Assembly: GCA_913030605.1 (NCBI GenBank)
Contig: CAJWEZ010000002.1
Span: forward strand, 61,257-125,256
Direction: 5' to 3'
Origin: an uncultured Spirochaeta sp.
Lineage (GTDB): Bacteria > Spirochaetota > Spirochaetia > DSM-27196 > Alkalispirochaetaceae
Length of the DNA stretch: 64,000 bases
Shown: one piece after another, positions 54,078 to 64,000 of the stretch
How the letters are laid out: the number at the start of each line of letters is the position of its first letter
Numbering within the stretch: the first letter of the stretch is position 1
Notes under the pieces: generated by a model
Database searches by the model: none
Told to the model about the DNA's origin: nothing
What the model saw: the letters and a program-made list of their open reading frames with translations, nothing else
Position numbers and translations under genes: made by a program

Positions 54078-56570
54078 GTGAGTGAACAGGGTTTCGGCAG
54101 GCAGTTTCAGGTTGTATTCGAGCATTCCCCGATCGGAATCGTCGTTATGGACGGCACCGGTCGGATTCAGTATGCCAACAACGCCGTGCAGCGCTTCTTG
54201 CGGGCGGCGGACGACGGACTCGTTGGAGGCTTTCTGACCTCGTTCTCCCACGAGGAGGACTCCGATTTCTTTCAAACGCTGTTCGCGGAGCTGATCGAGG
54301 GCGATCGCGACGACTTTCAGGTCGTCTCGCGCTGCAAGGTCGGGGACGGAGAAGTGGCGTGGTGGCGCGTGGACATGCGCGCCGTCCGGATTCCCGACAG
54401 CGTACCGTTCATGCTCGCCGTCGTGGACGATGTCACGTTGCAGAAGAACGACGAGGAACGTCTGCGGCGGGCAAAGGAGTTTGCTGAGGCCGCCACCCGC
54501 ACCAAGAGCGCGTTCCTGGCCAACATGAGCCATGAGATCCGGACCCCGCTCCACACGATTAACGGCATGGCGGAGCTGCTGCGGGACACGCAGCTCGACG
54601 AGGAACAGCTCGAGTACCTGCATCAGATCCAGTTTGCCGGTGAGGTCCTCCTCGGGCTGATAAACGACATCCTCGATTTCTCGAAAATCGAAGCGGGGCG
54701 GCTGCAGCTGGAACACATCGTGTTCGACCCGGTGCAGACGATCGAGGACGCGGTGGACATGGTGAGCATGCAGGCACACCGCAAAGGACTCGAGGTAGTG
54801 CTGTACGTGGACGATCGGATTCCACGAACGATCACCGGCGATCCCAACCGCATGCGCCAGGTTCTGGTCAATCTGGTGAACAACGCGGTCAAGTTTACGG
54901 AGTCGGGGACGATTCGCGTCAGCGCGGAGCTTCGGACCAGCAAAGGCATCAAGCGGCTGCTTGTTCAGGTCAAGGACTCCGGAATCGGGATTCCCGAGGA
55001 TCGGCAGAACCGGCTGTTCCAGCCCTTCAGCCAGGTGGACGCGTCCATGACCCGCAAGTTCGGCGGAACGGGGCTGGGCCTTTCGATATCCCGGGACCTC
55101 GTCGATATGATGAACGGGCGGATCGGCGTCAAGAGCCGGGCAGGCGTGGGCTCGAACTTCTGGTTTACGCTGCCGGTTGAACTTCCCAGCAGCGAGACCG
55201 TGGCGATACCGACGCCGTCGGCGGTCCGCTCCGGTTTTCGCGTCCTGATTGTGGATGACGCGCAGGAAAGTGCCTCGGTGATCGCGCGGTACCTTGCCCG
55301 CTGGAGTATCGAGGTTCACCAGCAACGGTCTGCCGCCGACGGCCTTTCGGCGATGACCAACGCGGTCGTCGATGGAAACGGGTACGACCTCGTGATGATC
55401 GATTTGCGGCTTCCGGATATGGACGGATGGCAGCTGGCGTCGGAGGTGCGGAACGACCCGGTCCTGGAGAAAACGCGTCTGGTACTCATGAGTCCCTCGG
55501 GTCTGAGCACGGGCGACGCGAAGATGAAGCTGCTTCGCTGGTTCGACGCGTACATCAATAAGCCGGTGAAAGTGCGGGAGCTGGCATCGGCACTGGAACA
55601 GGTGTTTGCGAGCGACATCGAGGAACTGGAAGCGATCGATGCCGAGCCGGCGGAACTGGAACCCGTTGATGCCGAGGCCGTGAACCTGCCGCGGACGGTG
55701 CTCGTGGCGGAGGATCACTTCGTCAACCAGCAGCTGTTCCAGACGATCCTGGAAAAGAAGGGGTTTCAGACGCTGGTGGCGTCCGACGGTCTGGAGGCGG
55801 TAGAGGCGGTGCGAAGCAATCCTGAGATCGGGCTGATCTTCATGGACGTACAGATGCCTAACTTGAACGGATACGATGCGACCAGCCGAATTCGCGACCT
55901 CGGGGTGCGCACTCCGATCATCGCGGTCACCGCCAACGCCCTGTCCGGGGACCGGGACCGCTGCATGCGCGTCGGCATGAACGAATACATGTCCAAACCG
56001 TTCAAGAAGACCGACATCGATGCCGCGATTTCACGACTCGTTGACGCCGGTGCCTTCACCGATGACGGAACCTACGCTCCCGCGCCCCGCAGTCCGGTCG
56101 ATGTGCCGGAGGATGACGACCTGAGTGTGACCCCCCTGGAGCCGTACGAGGATTCCGGCACGGCTGCGGACGCGGAGATCGGCGTGGAATACAGTGACGA
56201 GGAGATCGGCGATGGTCCTCCACCGATCGATCTGGCGGAGGCGATCGAAGCGTTTATGGGTGATGCGGAGACGACCGAGCGCGTCGTGCGAAAATTCGCG
56301 GACAGACTGGATTCACAGATCGACGAGGTTGAGGCACACCTCAACGCTGATCACATCGCCGATGCCCGTGTGGGTGCCCACGCGATCAAGGGCGGGGCGT
56401 GGAACCTTCACAGTGCGGCGCTCGGCGACGCAGCCAAGGCTGTCGAAGACGCCTGCGCCTCCGAGGATCGGGCCACCGCCGAAAACGGCCTGGGCCCCCT
56501 GCGACGCGAGGCAGACCGTCTGAAACGGTACGTCGAATCGGTGGATTTTTCGGCCTTCGAAAATATCTGA
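54078..56570 (+). CDS. Hybrid sensor histidine kinase (PAS-HisKA-HATPase-REC-REC-Hpt)
   Basis: An 830-residue kinase with a GTG start. A PAS domain (about 8-122, [20 protein letters not shown]) is followed by the HisKA site H152 ([10 protein letters not shown]), the ATPase boxes [21 protein letters not shown] and [11 protein letters not shown], a first receiver (D442, K495), a second receiver (D590, K640) and a C-terminal Hpt domain with H768 ([11 protein letters not shown]). No membrane segment is visible, so it senses a cytoplasmic signal. All phosphotransfer residues are intact, giving a complete His-Asp-His relay that could pass phosphate to the REC-STAS-REC protein upstream. Confidence 0.93.
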   Translation: MSEQGFGRQFQVVFEHSPIGIVVMDGTGRIQYANNAVQRFLRAADDGLVGGFLTSFSHEEDSDFFQTLFAELIEGDRDDFQVVSRCKVGDGEVAWWRVDMRAVRIPDSVPFMLAVVDDVTLQKNDEERLRRAKEFAEAATRTKSAFLANMSHEIRTPLHTINGMAELLRDTQLDEEQLEYLHQIQFAGEVLLGLINDILDFSKIEAGRLQLEHIVFDPVQTIEDAVDMVSMQAHRKGLEVVLYVDDRIPRTITGDPNRMRQVLVNLVNNAVKFTESGTIRVSAELRTSKGIKRLLVQVKDSGIGIPEDRQNRLFQPFSQVDASMTRKFGGTGLGLSISRDLVDMMNGRIGVKSRAGVGSNFWFTLPVELPSSETVAIPTPSAVRSGFRVLIVDDAQESASVIARYLARWSIEVHQQRSAADGLSAMTNAVVDGNGYDLVMIDLRLPDMDGWQLASEVRNDPVLEKTRLVLMSPSGLSTGDAKMKLLRWFDAYINKPVKVRELASALEQVFASDIEELEAIDAEPAELEPVDAEAVNLPRTVLVAEDHFVNQQLFQTILEKKGFQTLVASDGLEAVEAVRSNPEIGLIFMDVQMPNLNGYDATSRIRDLGVRTPIIAVTANALSGDRDRCMRVGMNEYMSKPFKKTDIDAAISRLVDAGAFTDDGTYAPAPRSPVDVPEDDDLSVTPLEPYEDSGTAADAEIGVEYSDEEIGDGPPPIDLAEAIEAFMGDAETTERVVRKFADRLDSQIDEVEAHLNADHIADARVGAHAIKGGAWNLHSAALGDAAKAVEDACASEDRATAENGLGPLRREADRLKRYVESVDFSAFENI

Positions 56571-56626
56571 CTTGTCTTCTCATGCTTTGGGGGGTTATCT
56601 CTGTAGGCACGGGAGGACGTTGATCG

Positions 56627-57274
56627 ATGAACAGGATCACATGCACATGTCTGTGCGTACTCACGCTTCTGACCGCCACCGCGTACGCCGGCGGGGCGCG
56701 GGAAGAGACCGTTTCCGACAGCGCCGACGGGTCCGTCATGACGAACACCGCCGACGATCGAAACCCGGATGCGGCGTTGTACGAGTACCTCACGCCGGAG
56801 GAGCGGGCACTTGTCGAGGCGTATCCGGCGCCGGATTCGTTTCCGGTCGAACTGTCGGAGGACCAGTGGCGCCAGCGCCTCACGGAGTTCCAGTATTTCG
56901 TCCTCCGGGATCATGGTACGGAACGTGCCTTTTCGGGAGATCTCCTGGACGTGAAGGAGGCCGGAACGTTCTATTCGGCGGCCACCGGTGAACCGCTCTT
57001 CCAGACACGGACGAAATTCGAGTCCGGTACCGGCTGGCCAAGTTTTACGGAGCCGATCACGCCGGATGCGGTCCGGTATCGCCTGGATACCAGCTACGGA
57101 ATGGTTCGGGTTGAGGTGGTGGACAGTCTCAGTGGGTCGCACCTGGGACACGTTTTTCCGGATGGTCCGGATCCGACCGGCTTGCGCTACTGCATGAACT
57201 CGGCAGCGATGGTGTTTGTACCCGACGGCGGGACGCCCCCGACGCTCATCACCGAGGAGGTCGCTACCCGGTGA
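56627..57274 (+). CDS. msrB: Exported peptide-methionine (R)-S-oxide reductase
   Basis: A 215-residue protein with an N-terminal signal peptide ([11 protein letters not shown], cleavage after AYA near residue 21). It has a linker of about 40 residues and then the MsrB fold: [37 protein letters not shown] and the catalytic C189 in [11 protein letters not shown]. The CxxC pairs that bind structural zinc in many MsrB proteins are replaced ([10 protein letters not shown]), so this is a zinc-free form. It repairs oxidised methionine in periplasmic proteins. GGGAGG precedes the start. Confidence 0.92.
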   Translation: MNRITCTCLCVLTLLTATAYAGGAREETVSDSADGSVMTNTADDRNPDAALYEYLTPEERALVEAYPAPDSFPVELSEDQWRQRLTEFQYFVLRDHGTERAFSGDLLDVKEAGTFYSAATGEPLFQTRTKFESGTGWPSFTEPITPDAVRYRLDTSYGMVRVEVVDSLSGSHLGHVFPDGPDPTGLRYCMNSAAMVFVPDGGTPPTLITEEVATR

Positions 57275-57364
57275 TCCGTGAATCGGCCGCCACCAGGGAA
57301 CCGCTAAGGGACGACTATGAGGCGTGCGAAAAAAGATCGGAAATTTTCCGTCGGTGGTGTAACT

Positions 57365-57461
57365 CCCCGGGGGTCCGGTTGTTATAGAGGGTGACAACGC
57401 ACACGAGCACCGCAATTCTGCCCCGGGGATTTTACCTCCTTTGCCCCGGGGCTTTTTTTTG
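57365..57461 (+). ncRNA. Candidate small RNA or msrB 3' untranslated region with anti-Shine-Dalgarno loop
   Basis: The 272-base gap between msrB and the convergent fusion gene holds no credible reading frame. It carries three near-identical self-complementary CCCCGGGG blocks (57365, 57421, 57444). The last two form a terminator whose 15-base loop contains ACCTCCTTT (57434-57442), the anti-Shine-Dalgarno sequence of 16S rRNA. A weak -10 (TTATAG, 57382-57387) could start a short RNA of about 70 bases. It may instead be only the 3' end of the msrB mRNA. Confidence 0.35.
57420..57460 (+). terminator. Strong intrinsic terminator downstream of msrB
   Basis: Perfect nine-base-pair stem GCCCCGGGG/CCCCGGGGC (57420-57428 and 57444-57452), a 15-base loop and eight T residues. 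It faces the end of the convergent fusion gene. Confidence 0.9.
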
Positions 57462-57489
57462 TTCAAACGGAAACCGCCAGCCTCCACAC

Positions 57490-57527
57490 CCCGTCGCACA
57501 TCGTCCCGGGGGATTGTGTGCGACGGG
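57490..57527. repeat. GC-rich inverted repeat downstream of the fusion gene
   Basis: CCCGTCGCACA (57490-57500) and TGTGCGACGGG (57517-57527) form an 11-base-pair hairpin with a 16-base loop, 20 bases after the fusion gene stop. On the minus strand it is not followed by a T run, so it is probably a factor-dependent terminator or an mRNA-stabilising 3' hairpin. Confidence 0.5.
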
Positions 57528-57546
57528 AGCGGGGGAGACGGGCGTT

Positions 57547-60500
57547 TTAGAGGGTGCGGATGACCGTGGCGCCGTAGGTGAACCCGCCGCCGAACGCGGT
57601 GAGTCCCCAGTACTGGCCGGGTTCGCGATCCGGAAGGAGTTCAGTGAGGCAGAGCGGAATCGTGCTCGACGAGGTGTTTCCGTTGTCGGCGATGTTGCTG
57701 TACATCTTCGCCGGTTTCAGCTTCATGCGCTGGCGGATCGCGTTGATGATCCGCTGGTTAGCCTGATGCGGGACATAGAGATCCAGACTGTCCGGTCTGA
57801 GCCCCGCGTTCTCCGCGCTGACGGACAACGTTTCCATCATCGCCTTGACCGCCTCCAGATAGACTTTGGGGCCATCCATCGTGACGGGGGCGGTGGCTTC
57901 CGCCGGCACCCGGAGTGCGTCACCGGATTCTCCCTTTGCGGCGATTACCGGGCGATCGACCGCGGCGACGGCACTGTCTGAGATCATTGAGTTTGCCCCG
58001 CCGAGAATCGTCGCGGTCGCGGCGTCACCGAAAATCGGGGCGGTACCGGCGTCGTTCATGTCGAGACGGGGACTCAGGACCTCGCTGGTAATCAACATGA
58101 CCACCGCATCCGGGGAGTTGCTGAGGAAGTCCCACGCCTGCTGTAGTCCGTAGATGTAGCCGGCGCAGGCGGCGTTGATGTCGTAGGCCGGGAAGGTGAG
58201 TTCGATATCGCCGTGTGCCTGCGACAGGCGGTGCTGCAGGAGCGTGCCCATCGACGGGGTGGTGCTCGAAGGAGTTCCGGTGGCAAAGATGATCATGTTC
58301 AGGTCTGTCGGCGCGAGTCCGGTGCGCGACAGGACGTCGGTTGCCGCGTCCGTCGCCAGGGTCAAAACGTCCTCGCCATCAACCACCCACGGGCGCCGTT
58401 CGATGCCCGTGCGTTTGGCGATTCCGGCGGCGTCCCAGTCGGGAGACATGCGTTCGATTTCGGTGTTCTCGACGATCCGTGAACCTCGGCGCCCGGCGAC
58501 GGCGGCAACGAGACAGGTTCGGGTTGCATCGGTTCGCCCCTCACGCGCCTGAACGCCACCGGCGAGACCGGCGGAGGCGTGGGAGGTGGTGTCGAGACCG
58601 GTGATCACCGGCTCTCCGGGGTTCTCCCGCGTGAGCGGTTTGACGTGCGCCGGCGCGTCGGTGGCCGTGCGAATCCTGGCAATCGGGGTCCCCACGGGCA
58701 CGCTGTCGCCGACCTCGATGAGGAGTTGATCGACGGTTCCCGAGACCGGCGACTTGAGCTCCGCGGCGGCTTTGTCCGCTTCGACCTCCGCGAGCAGCTG
58801 ACCTTCCTCCACGGAATCCCCGGTGGCGACCATCCACTCCACCATGGAGACCGTTTCGTCGCTGGGACTGGAGCCGATCGCTTCCACGTCGAAGACACCG
58901 GCCTCGGCGGCGTCCTCCTGCTTCCACAGCACGGAACCGCCGAGGAGGTCCACGGCCGTTTCGAGAATGCGCCGGTAGGAAGGCAGGACCTCGAGCTGGT
59001 TCCCGAAGTTGCACGGCACGTAGGTGTCGGGCCTCGTGACGCGCCGGGCGGCGATGTGGCGGCGACTGCGTTCGGCGACGGTGGAGACCACCTCGGCACC
59101 GAAGCCTGCGGTATGGCTGTCCTCGTGCGCAACGATCAGCCGACCGGTACGCTCGACGCTTTCGACGACCGCATCGATGTCCCAGGGAACGAGACTGCGC
59201 AGATCAATGAGGTCGACCCCGACCCCGAGCGGTTCGAGCGCCGCGACGGCGCGGGCAGCGAGGGGAACCGTGTTTCCGTACACCACGATCGTGATGTCGT
59301 CACCGCGGGACAGGAACCGTGCGCGGCCCGGAGGGACGAGCTGTTTTGACACGTCGCGACTCGTGGCGCGGGAGCGGTCGTTCAGCTGGTTTTTCGGGTA
59401 GAAAAAGATCGTTGGTCGTCCGGACTCGAACGCGGCGTTGAGAAGACCGGCTGCGTCGCCGGCATCGGAAGGCATGTATACGTCCACGCCCGGCGTGTGT
59501 GCCACCAGCGCCTCGAGGGTGGAGGCGTGGAACGGCCCCAGACCGGGGCGGTAGCCGCCGGCGGTAACCATCAGGATGACGGGAACCTGCCACTGACCGT
59601 CGGTTCGCCAGTACATGCTCCCGAGTTCCGCGAAGATCTGGTTGTAGGCGATGGGGAGAAAGTCTGCGAACTGAAGAAAGCCCACGGGGCGGCCGCCTGC
59701 CAGGGCCCGGCCGATGGACACGCCCATGATCAGGGACTCGCTGAGGGGGCTGTTTTTTACTCGCGCACCGTAACGCTGCGTGAGACCGCGGGTGATTCCG
59801 AACACATCGCCTTTGGGGTCCTCAATATCCTCACCGAACAGGGTAATCCGGTCGTCGGCCGCCAGGCGTGCGTCGAGGACATCACGGATCGCCTCAAGCA
59901 TGACGAGCTCGCGGTCGCCGGACCCCGTGTACTCCGATGCGGGGTCGGTGAGCGCGGGCGGGAGTGCGGCCTTGGCGTCGGCGTAGGGCTGAGGTTCGGG
60001 ACTCAACTGCGCTCGGCGCGCGTCGTCCTTCAGCGCCGCGCGGATCTCGTCCTCCTGCGCGCGAAGTTCCTCCTCCGGCACACCGGCGGCGATGAGGGAC
60101 CGACGCGTATTGGCGACGGGATCTCCGGTTTTCGCCACCGCCTCAATCTCTTCCGGCGTGCGGTAGAGGCGCTGATCGTCGGCGTTGGTGTGGTTGTGCA
60201 ACCGATCGACCTGAAAGACAACGATTCGCGGGCCCCGGTCGGATCGGATCGCATCCACTACAGGGCCGAACGCGTCGACGGCGGCGGCGGTGTCACGACC
60301 GTCGATCCGCGTAATGGGGATTCCGTAAAACTCGTCCACGTCTCCATCGGGGTAGGAGTAAAACGTCTGGCCCCGCGTCTTGGTACTGATGGCGAAGGCG
60401 TTGTCCTGCACGACAAACAGAACCGGAAGCTGCTCCCTCACGGCGTGTCCGATCGCCTCGATGACCTCGCTCTCCTGCGTGGTGCCTTCGCCGATCGCAC

Positions 60501-60927
60501 ACAAAACCAGGGGTCGCGATTTCTGGTCTTTGACCACCTCGGCGACGCCCACCGCCTGGAGGGCACTGTTGCCGACGGGGCCAACGATGCTCATGACCTT
60601 GAGTTCCGGTGCGCTCATGTGCGCGTTCATCTGACGGCCACGGCTGTGTGATTCGTCTTTGTTGAACAGGCTCAGGAAGAACATGTACGGGGTGATGCCG
60701 CGGGCCAGCATGAGGGCCTTGTCGCGGTAGTGGCAGTGCAACCAATCGTCGTCTGTAAGGTGGGGGAACAGTGCTACGGAGCCTTCGTGTCCGGCGCCGG
60801 ACACGTGAAAAAACGCCTCCCCGCGGGAGGTGTAGCTCTGCTCGATGATGTCCATTTCCCGGGCGGTTACCATCTTCGTGTACAGGTCGCGTAGTGCGCG
60901 AACGTCGTCTTTCGCGGTCGTTGCCAT
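57547..60927 (-). CDS. Fusion protein: 2-oxoacid dehydrogenase E1 alpha-E1 beta, lipoyl domain and ketoacyl-ACP synthase III (FabH)
   Basis: A 1126-residue protein in one unbroken frame; its ATG has GGAGG seven bases upstream. Residues 1-310 are E1 alpha (ThDP motif GEGTTQESEV at 146-155, ending QDNAFAIS). Residues 330-665 are E1 beta (FGEDIEDPKGDVFGITRGL, DLIDLRSLVPWDIDAV, AHEDSHTAGFGAEVV). Residues about 668-755 are a lipoyl domain with lysine K719 (VEADKAAAEL). After a linker, residues 802-1126 are a full FabH with C921 (NAACAGYIYG), H1054 (VPHQANQRI) and N1084 (DNGNTSSST). There is no E2 catalytic or subunit-binding domain and no internal start near the FabH junction. I infer that it makes acyl-lipoyl from a 2-oxoacid, probably branched-chain, and primes fatty acid synthesis. 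Confidence 0.9.
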   Translation of the reverse strand: MATTAKDDVRALRDLYTKMVTAREMDIIEQSYTSRGEAFFHVSGAGHEGSVALFPHLTDDDWLHCHYRDKALMLARGITPYMFFLSLFNKDESHSRGRQMNAHMSAPELKVMSIVGPVGNSALQAVGVAEVVKDQKSRPLVLCAIGEGTTQESEVIEAIGHAVREQLPVLFVVQDNAFAISTKTRGQTFYSYPDGDVDEFYGIPITRIDGRDTAAAVDAFGPVVDAIRSDRGPRIVVFQVDRLHNHTNADDQRLYRTPEEIEAVAKTGDPVANTRRSLIAAGVPEEELRAQEDEIRAALKDDARRAQLSPEPQPYADAKAALPPALTDPASEYTGSGDRELVMLEAIRDVLDARLAADDRITLFGEDIEDPKGDVFGITRGLTQRYGARVKNSPLSESLIMGVSIGRALAGGRPVGFLQFADFLPIAYNQIFAELGSMYWRTDGQWQVPVILMVTAGGYRPGLGPFHASTLEALVAHTPGVDVYMPSDAGDAAGLLNAAFESGRPTIFFYPKNQLNDRSRATSRDVSKQLVPPGRARFLSRGDDITIVVYGNTVPLAARAVAALEPLGVGVDLIDLRSLVPWDIDAVVESVERTGRLIVAHEDSHTAGFGAEVVSTVAERSRRHIAARRVTRPDTYVPCNFGNQLEVLPSYRRILETAVDLLGGSVLWKQEDAAEAGVFDVEAIGSSPSDETVSMVEWMVATGDSVEEGQLLAEVEADKAAAELKSPVSGTVDQLLIEVGDSVPVGTPIARIRTATDAPAHVKPLTRENPGEPVITGLDTTSHASAGLAGGVQAREGRTDATRTCLVAAVAGRRGSRIVENTEIERMSPDWDAAGIAKRTGIERRPWVVDGEDVLTLATDAATDVLSRTGLAPTDLNMIIFATGTPSSTTPSMGTLLQHRLSQAHGDIELTFPAYDINAACAGYIYGLQQAWDFLSNSPDAVVMLITSEVLSPRLDMNDAGTAPIFGDAATATILGGANSMISDSAVAAVDRPVIAAKGESGDALRVPAEATAPVTMDGPKVYLEAVKAMMETLSVSAENAGLRPDSLDLYVPHQANQRIINAIRQRMKLKPAKMYSNIADNGNTSSSTIPLCLTELLPDREPGQYWGLTAFGGGFTYGATVIRTL

Positions 60928-60943
60928 GAAACCTCCGATGCCG

Positions 60944-60973
60944 ACTATAGCACTAAGAATACGGGTAGTCGAC
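60944..60973 (-). promoter_or_regulatory. Putative promoter of the fusion gene
   Basis: On the minus strand TATAGT (60944-60949) follows GTCGAC (60968-60973) by 18 bases, with transcription expected about ten bases before the ATG at 60927. GTCGAC is palindromic and also lies 16 bases upstream of TATTAT (60990-60995) on the plus strand, in front of acnA. The two divergent genes may share this element. The -35 match is poor. Confidence 0.4.
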
Positions 60974-61017
60974 CACCTCCGCTGGGCACTATTATTTGGG
61001 GACAAGGAGTGAAATGA

Positions 61018-63732
<2,715 letters not shown>

Positions 63733-63803
63733 GACTCGACGGCCCGGGGGACCGGGCAGTACATTGACCGGGCGGTGATCGAGTATCGCCGCTGTTCCCG
63801 TCA

Positions 63804-63844
63804 CCGGGAGCGCGTTTTGGGGATTTTCGCGCTCCCGGTTTTTT
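63804..63844 (+). terminator. Intrinsic terminator of acnA
   Basis: Perfect 11-base-pair stem CCGGGAGCGCG/CGCGCTCCCGG (63804-63814 and 63828-63838) with a 13-base loop, followed by six T residues. It lies about 70 bases after the acnA stop. Confidence 0.93.
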
Positions 63845-63914
63845 GTGTCAGCCGGTGCGGTCTCGTGTGGGATCGCAGGCTGTATACACAATCCTGTTTC
63901 AAAAAGCACGGTAG

Positions 63915-63980
63915 CTCATGACGGTGTCGTGAGATACAGGGACGAGGTGCGCTGAACGGCGCATTCCGGTCCCGTATCTC
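63915..63980 (+). promoter_or_regulatory. Structured 5' leader of the gene at the right edge
   Basis: Two hairpins precede the last gene. The first is CTCATGAC-GGT-GTCGTGAG (63915-63933). The second has GAGATAC-A-GGGAC (63931-63943) paired with GTCCCGTATCTC (63969-63980) and an inner TGCGC/GCGCA stem (63948-63952 and 63959-63963). They share bases 63931-63933 and are mutually exclusive at that point. The second ends two bases before a GAGAGGAGG ribosome site. I recognise no known riboswitch class. It could be a translation-control element. Confidence 0.45.
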
Positions 63981-63996
63981 TCGAGAGGAGGCCGTC

Positions 63997-64000
63997 ATGC
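63997..64000 (+). CDS. Start of a truncated gene at the window edge
   Basis: ATG at 63997 lies six bases after AGAGGAGG, an almost ideal ribosome site, so a gene very probably begins here. Only the start codon and one further base are inside the window, so nothing can be said about the product. Confidence 0.6.

Noticed and set aside
53991..55718. A 575-codon open frame antisense to the hybrid kinase.
   Set aside because: The composition is His/Arg-rich without motifs, and the plus-strand kinase motifs are complete.
58480..58560. Possibility that FabH is a separate gene with its own start inside the fusion.
   Set aside because: No ATG or GTG with a ribosome site lies near the linker-FabH boundary, and the frame is continuous through the linker.

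Overview
This window is a densely packed, high-GC bacterial chromosome segment with no sign of phage, plasmid, insertion sequences or CRISPR. It holds about 50 protein genes and six tRNA genes. The most likely source is a free-living, GC-rich spirochaete (order Spirochaetales). I infer this from the substrate-binding protein leader (LFATGTQEA, a style I associate with spirochaetes), several conserved periplasmic proteins of unknown function, and Na+-NQR combined with pyruvate dehydrogenase and aconitase. No rRNA is present to prove it.

Layout. 1-12.8 kb: the 3' end of metH, a DUF429-DUF1853 pair, a zinc phospholipase C-like gene, two sugar genes, a ClC protein, hisB, a DtxR regulator, tRNA-Leu, pepF, rdgB overlapping a sigma-like gene, a DHH phosphoesterase and a small secreted protein. 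12.9-19.4 kb (minus): the proteostasis operon tig-clpP-clpX-lon with argF at its end. 19.5-20.0 kb: five tRNAs (His, Arg, Lys, Leu, Gly) behind a canonical promoter. 20.1-27.7 kb (minus): a RarA fusion protein, two unknown proteins, a polar amino acid ABC transporter, a LON-domain protein and xth. 27.8-33.1 kb (minus): an ABC-F ATPase and three exported proteins. 33.1-37.8 kb: two small membrane proteins, aroC, aroK and a REC-PAS-GGDEF-EAL regulator. 37.9-42.3 kb (minus): nqrBCDEF without nqrA, plus a small unknown protein.

Plus-strand genes then run from 42.6 to 50.9 kb: an FMN-binding stress-type protein, pdhA, pdhB, pdhC, lpd, an AI-2E family transporter, trpS and a MutY-like glycosylase without an iron-sulphur cluster. 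A phosphohexomutase (minus) is followed by a two-component pair (a REC-middle-REC regulator and a hybrid kinase with Hpt) and an exported MsrB. A stretch at 57.3-57.5 kb carries a strong terminator whose loop contains an anti-Shine-Dalgarno sequence. The window ends with acnA and a structured leader before a truncated gene.

The standout is the 1126-residue gene at 57547-60927 (minus). It encodes, in one unbroken frame, a 2-oxoacid dehydrogenase E1 alpha, E1 beta, a lipoyl domain and a complete FabH-type ketoacyl-ACP synthase III, with no E2 acyltransferase domain. This suggests a polypeptide that decarboxylates a 2-oxoacid, probably branched-chain, and hands the acyl group from its lipoyl arm to its own FabH cysteine to start fatty acid synthesis. 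The separate PDH operon in this window could supply the E3 needed to reoxidise the lipoyl arm.
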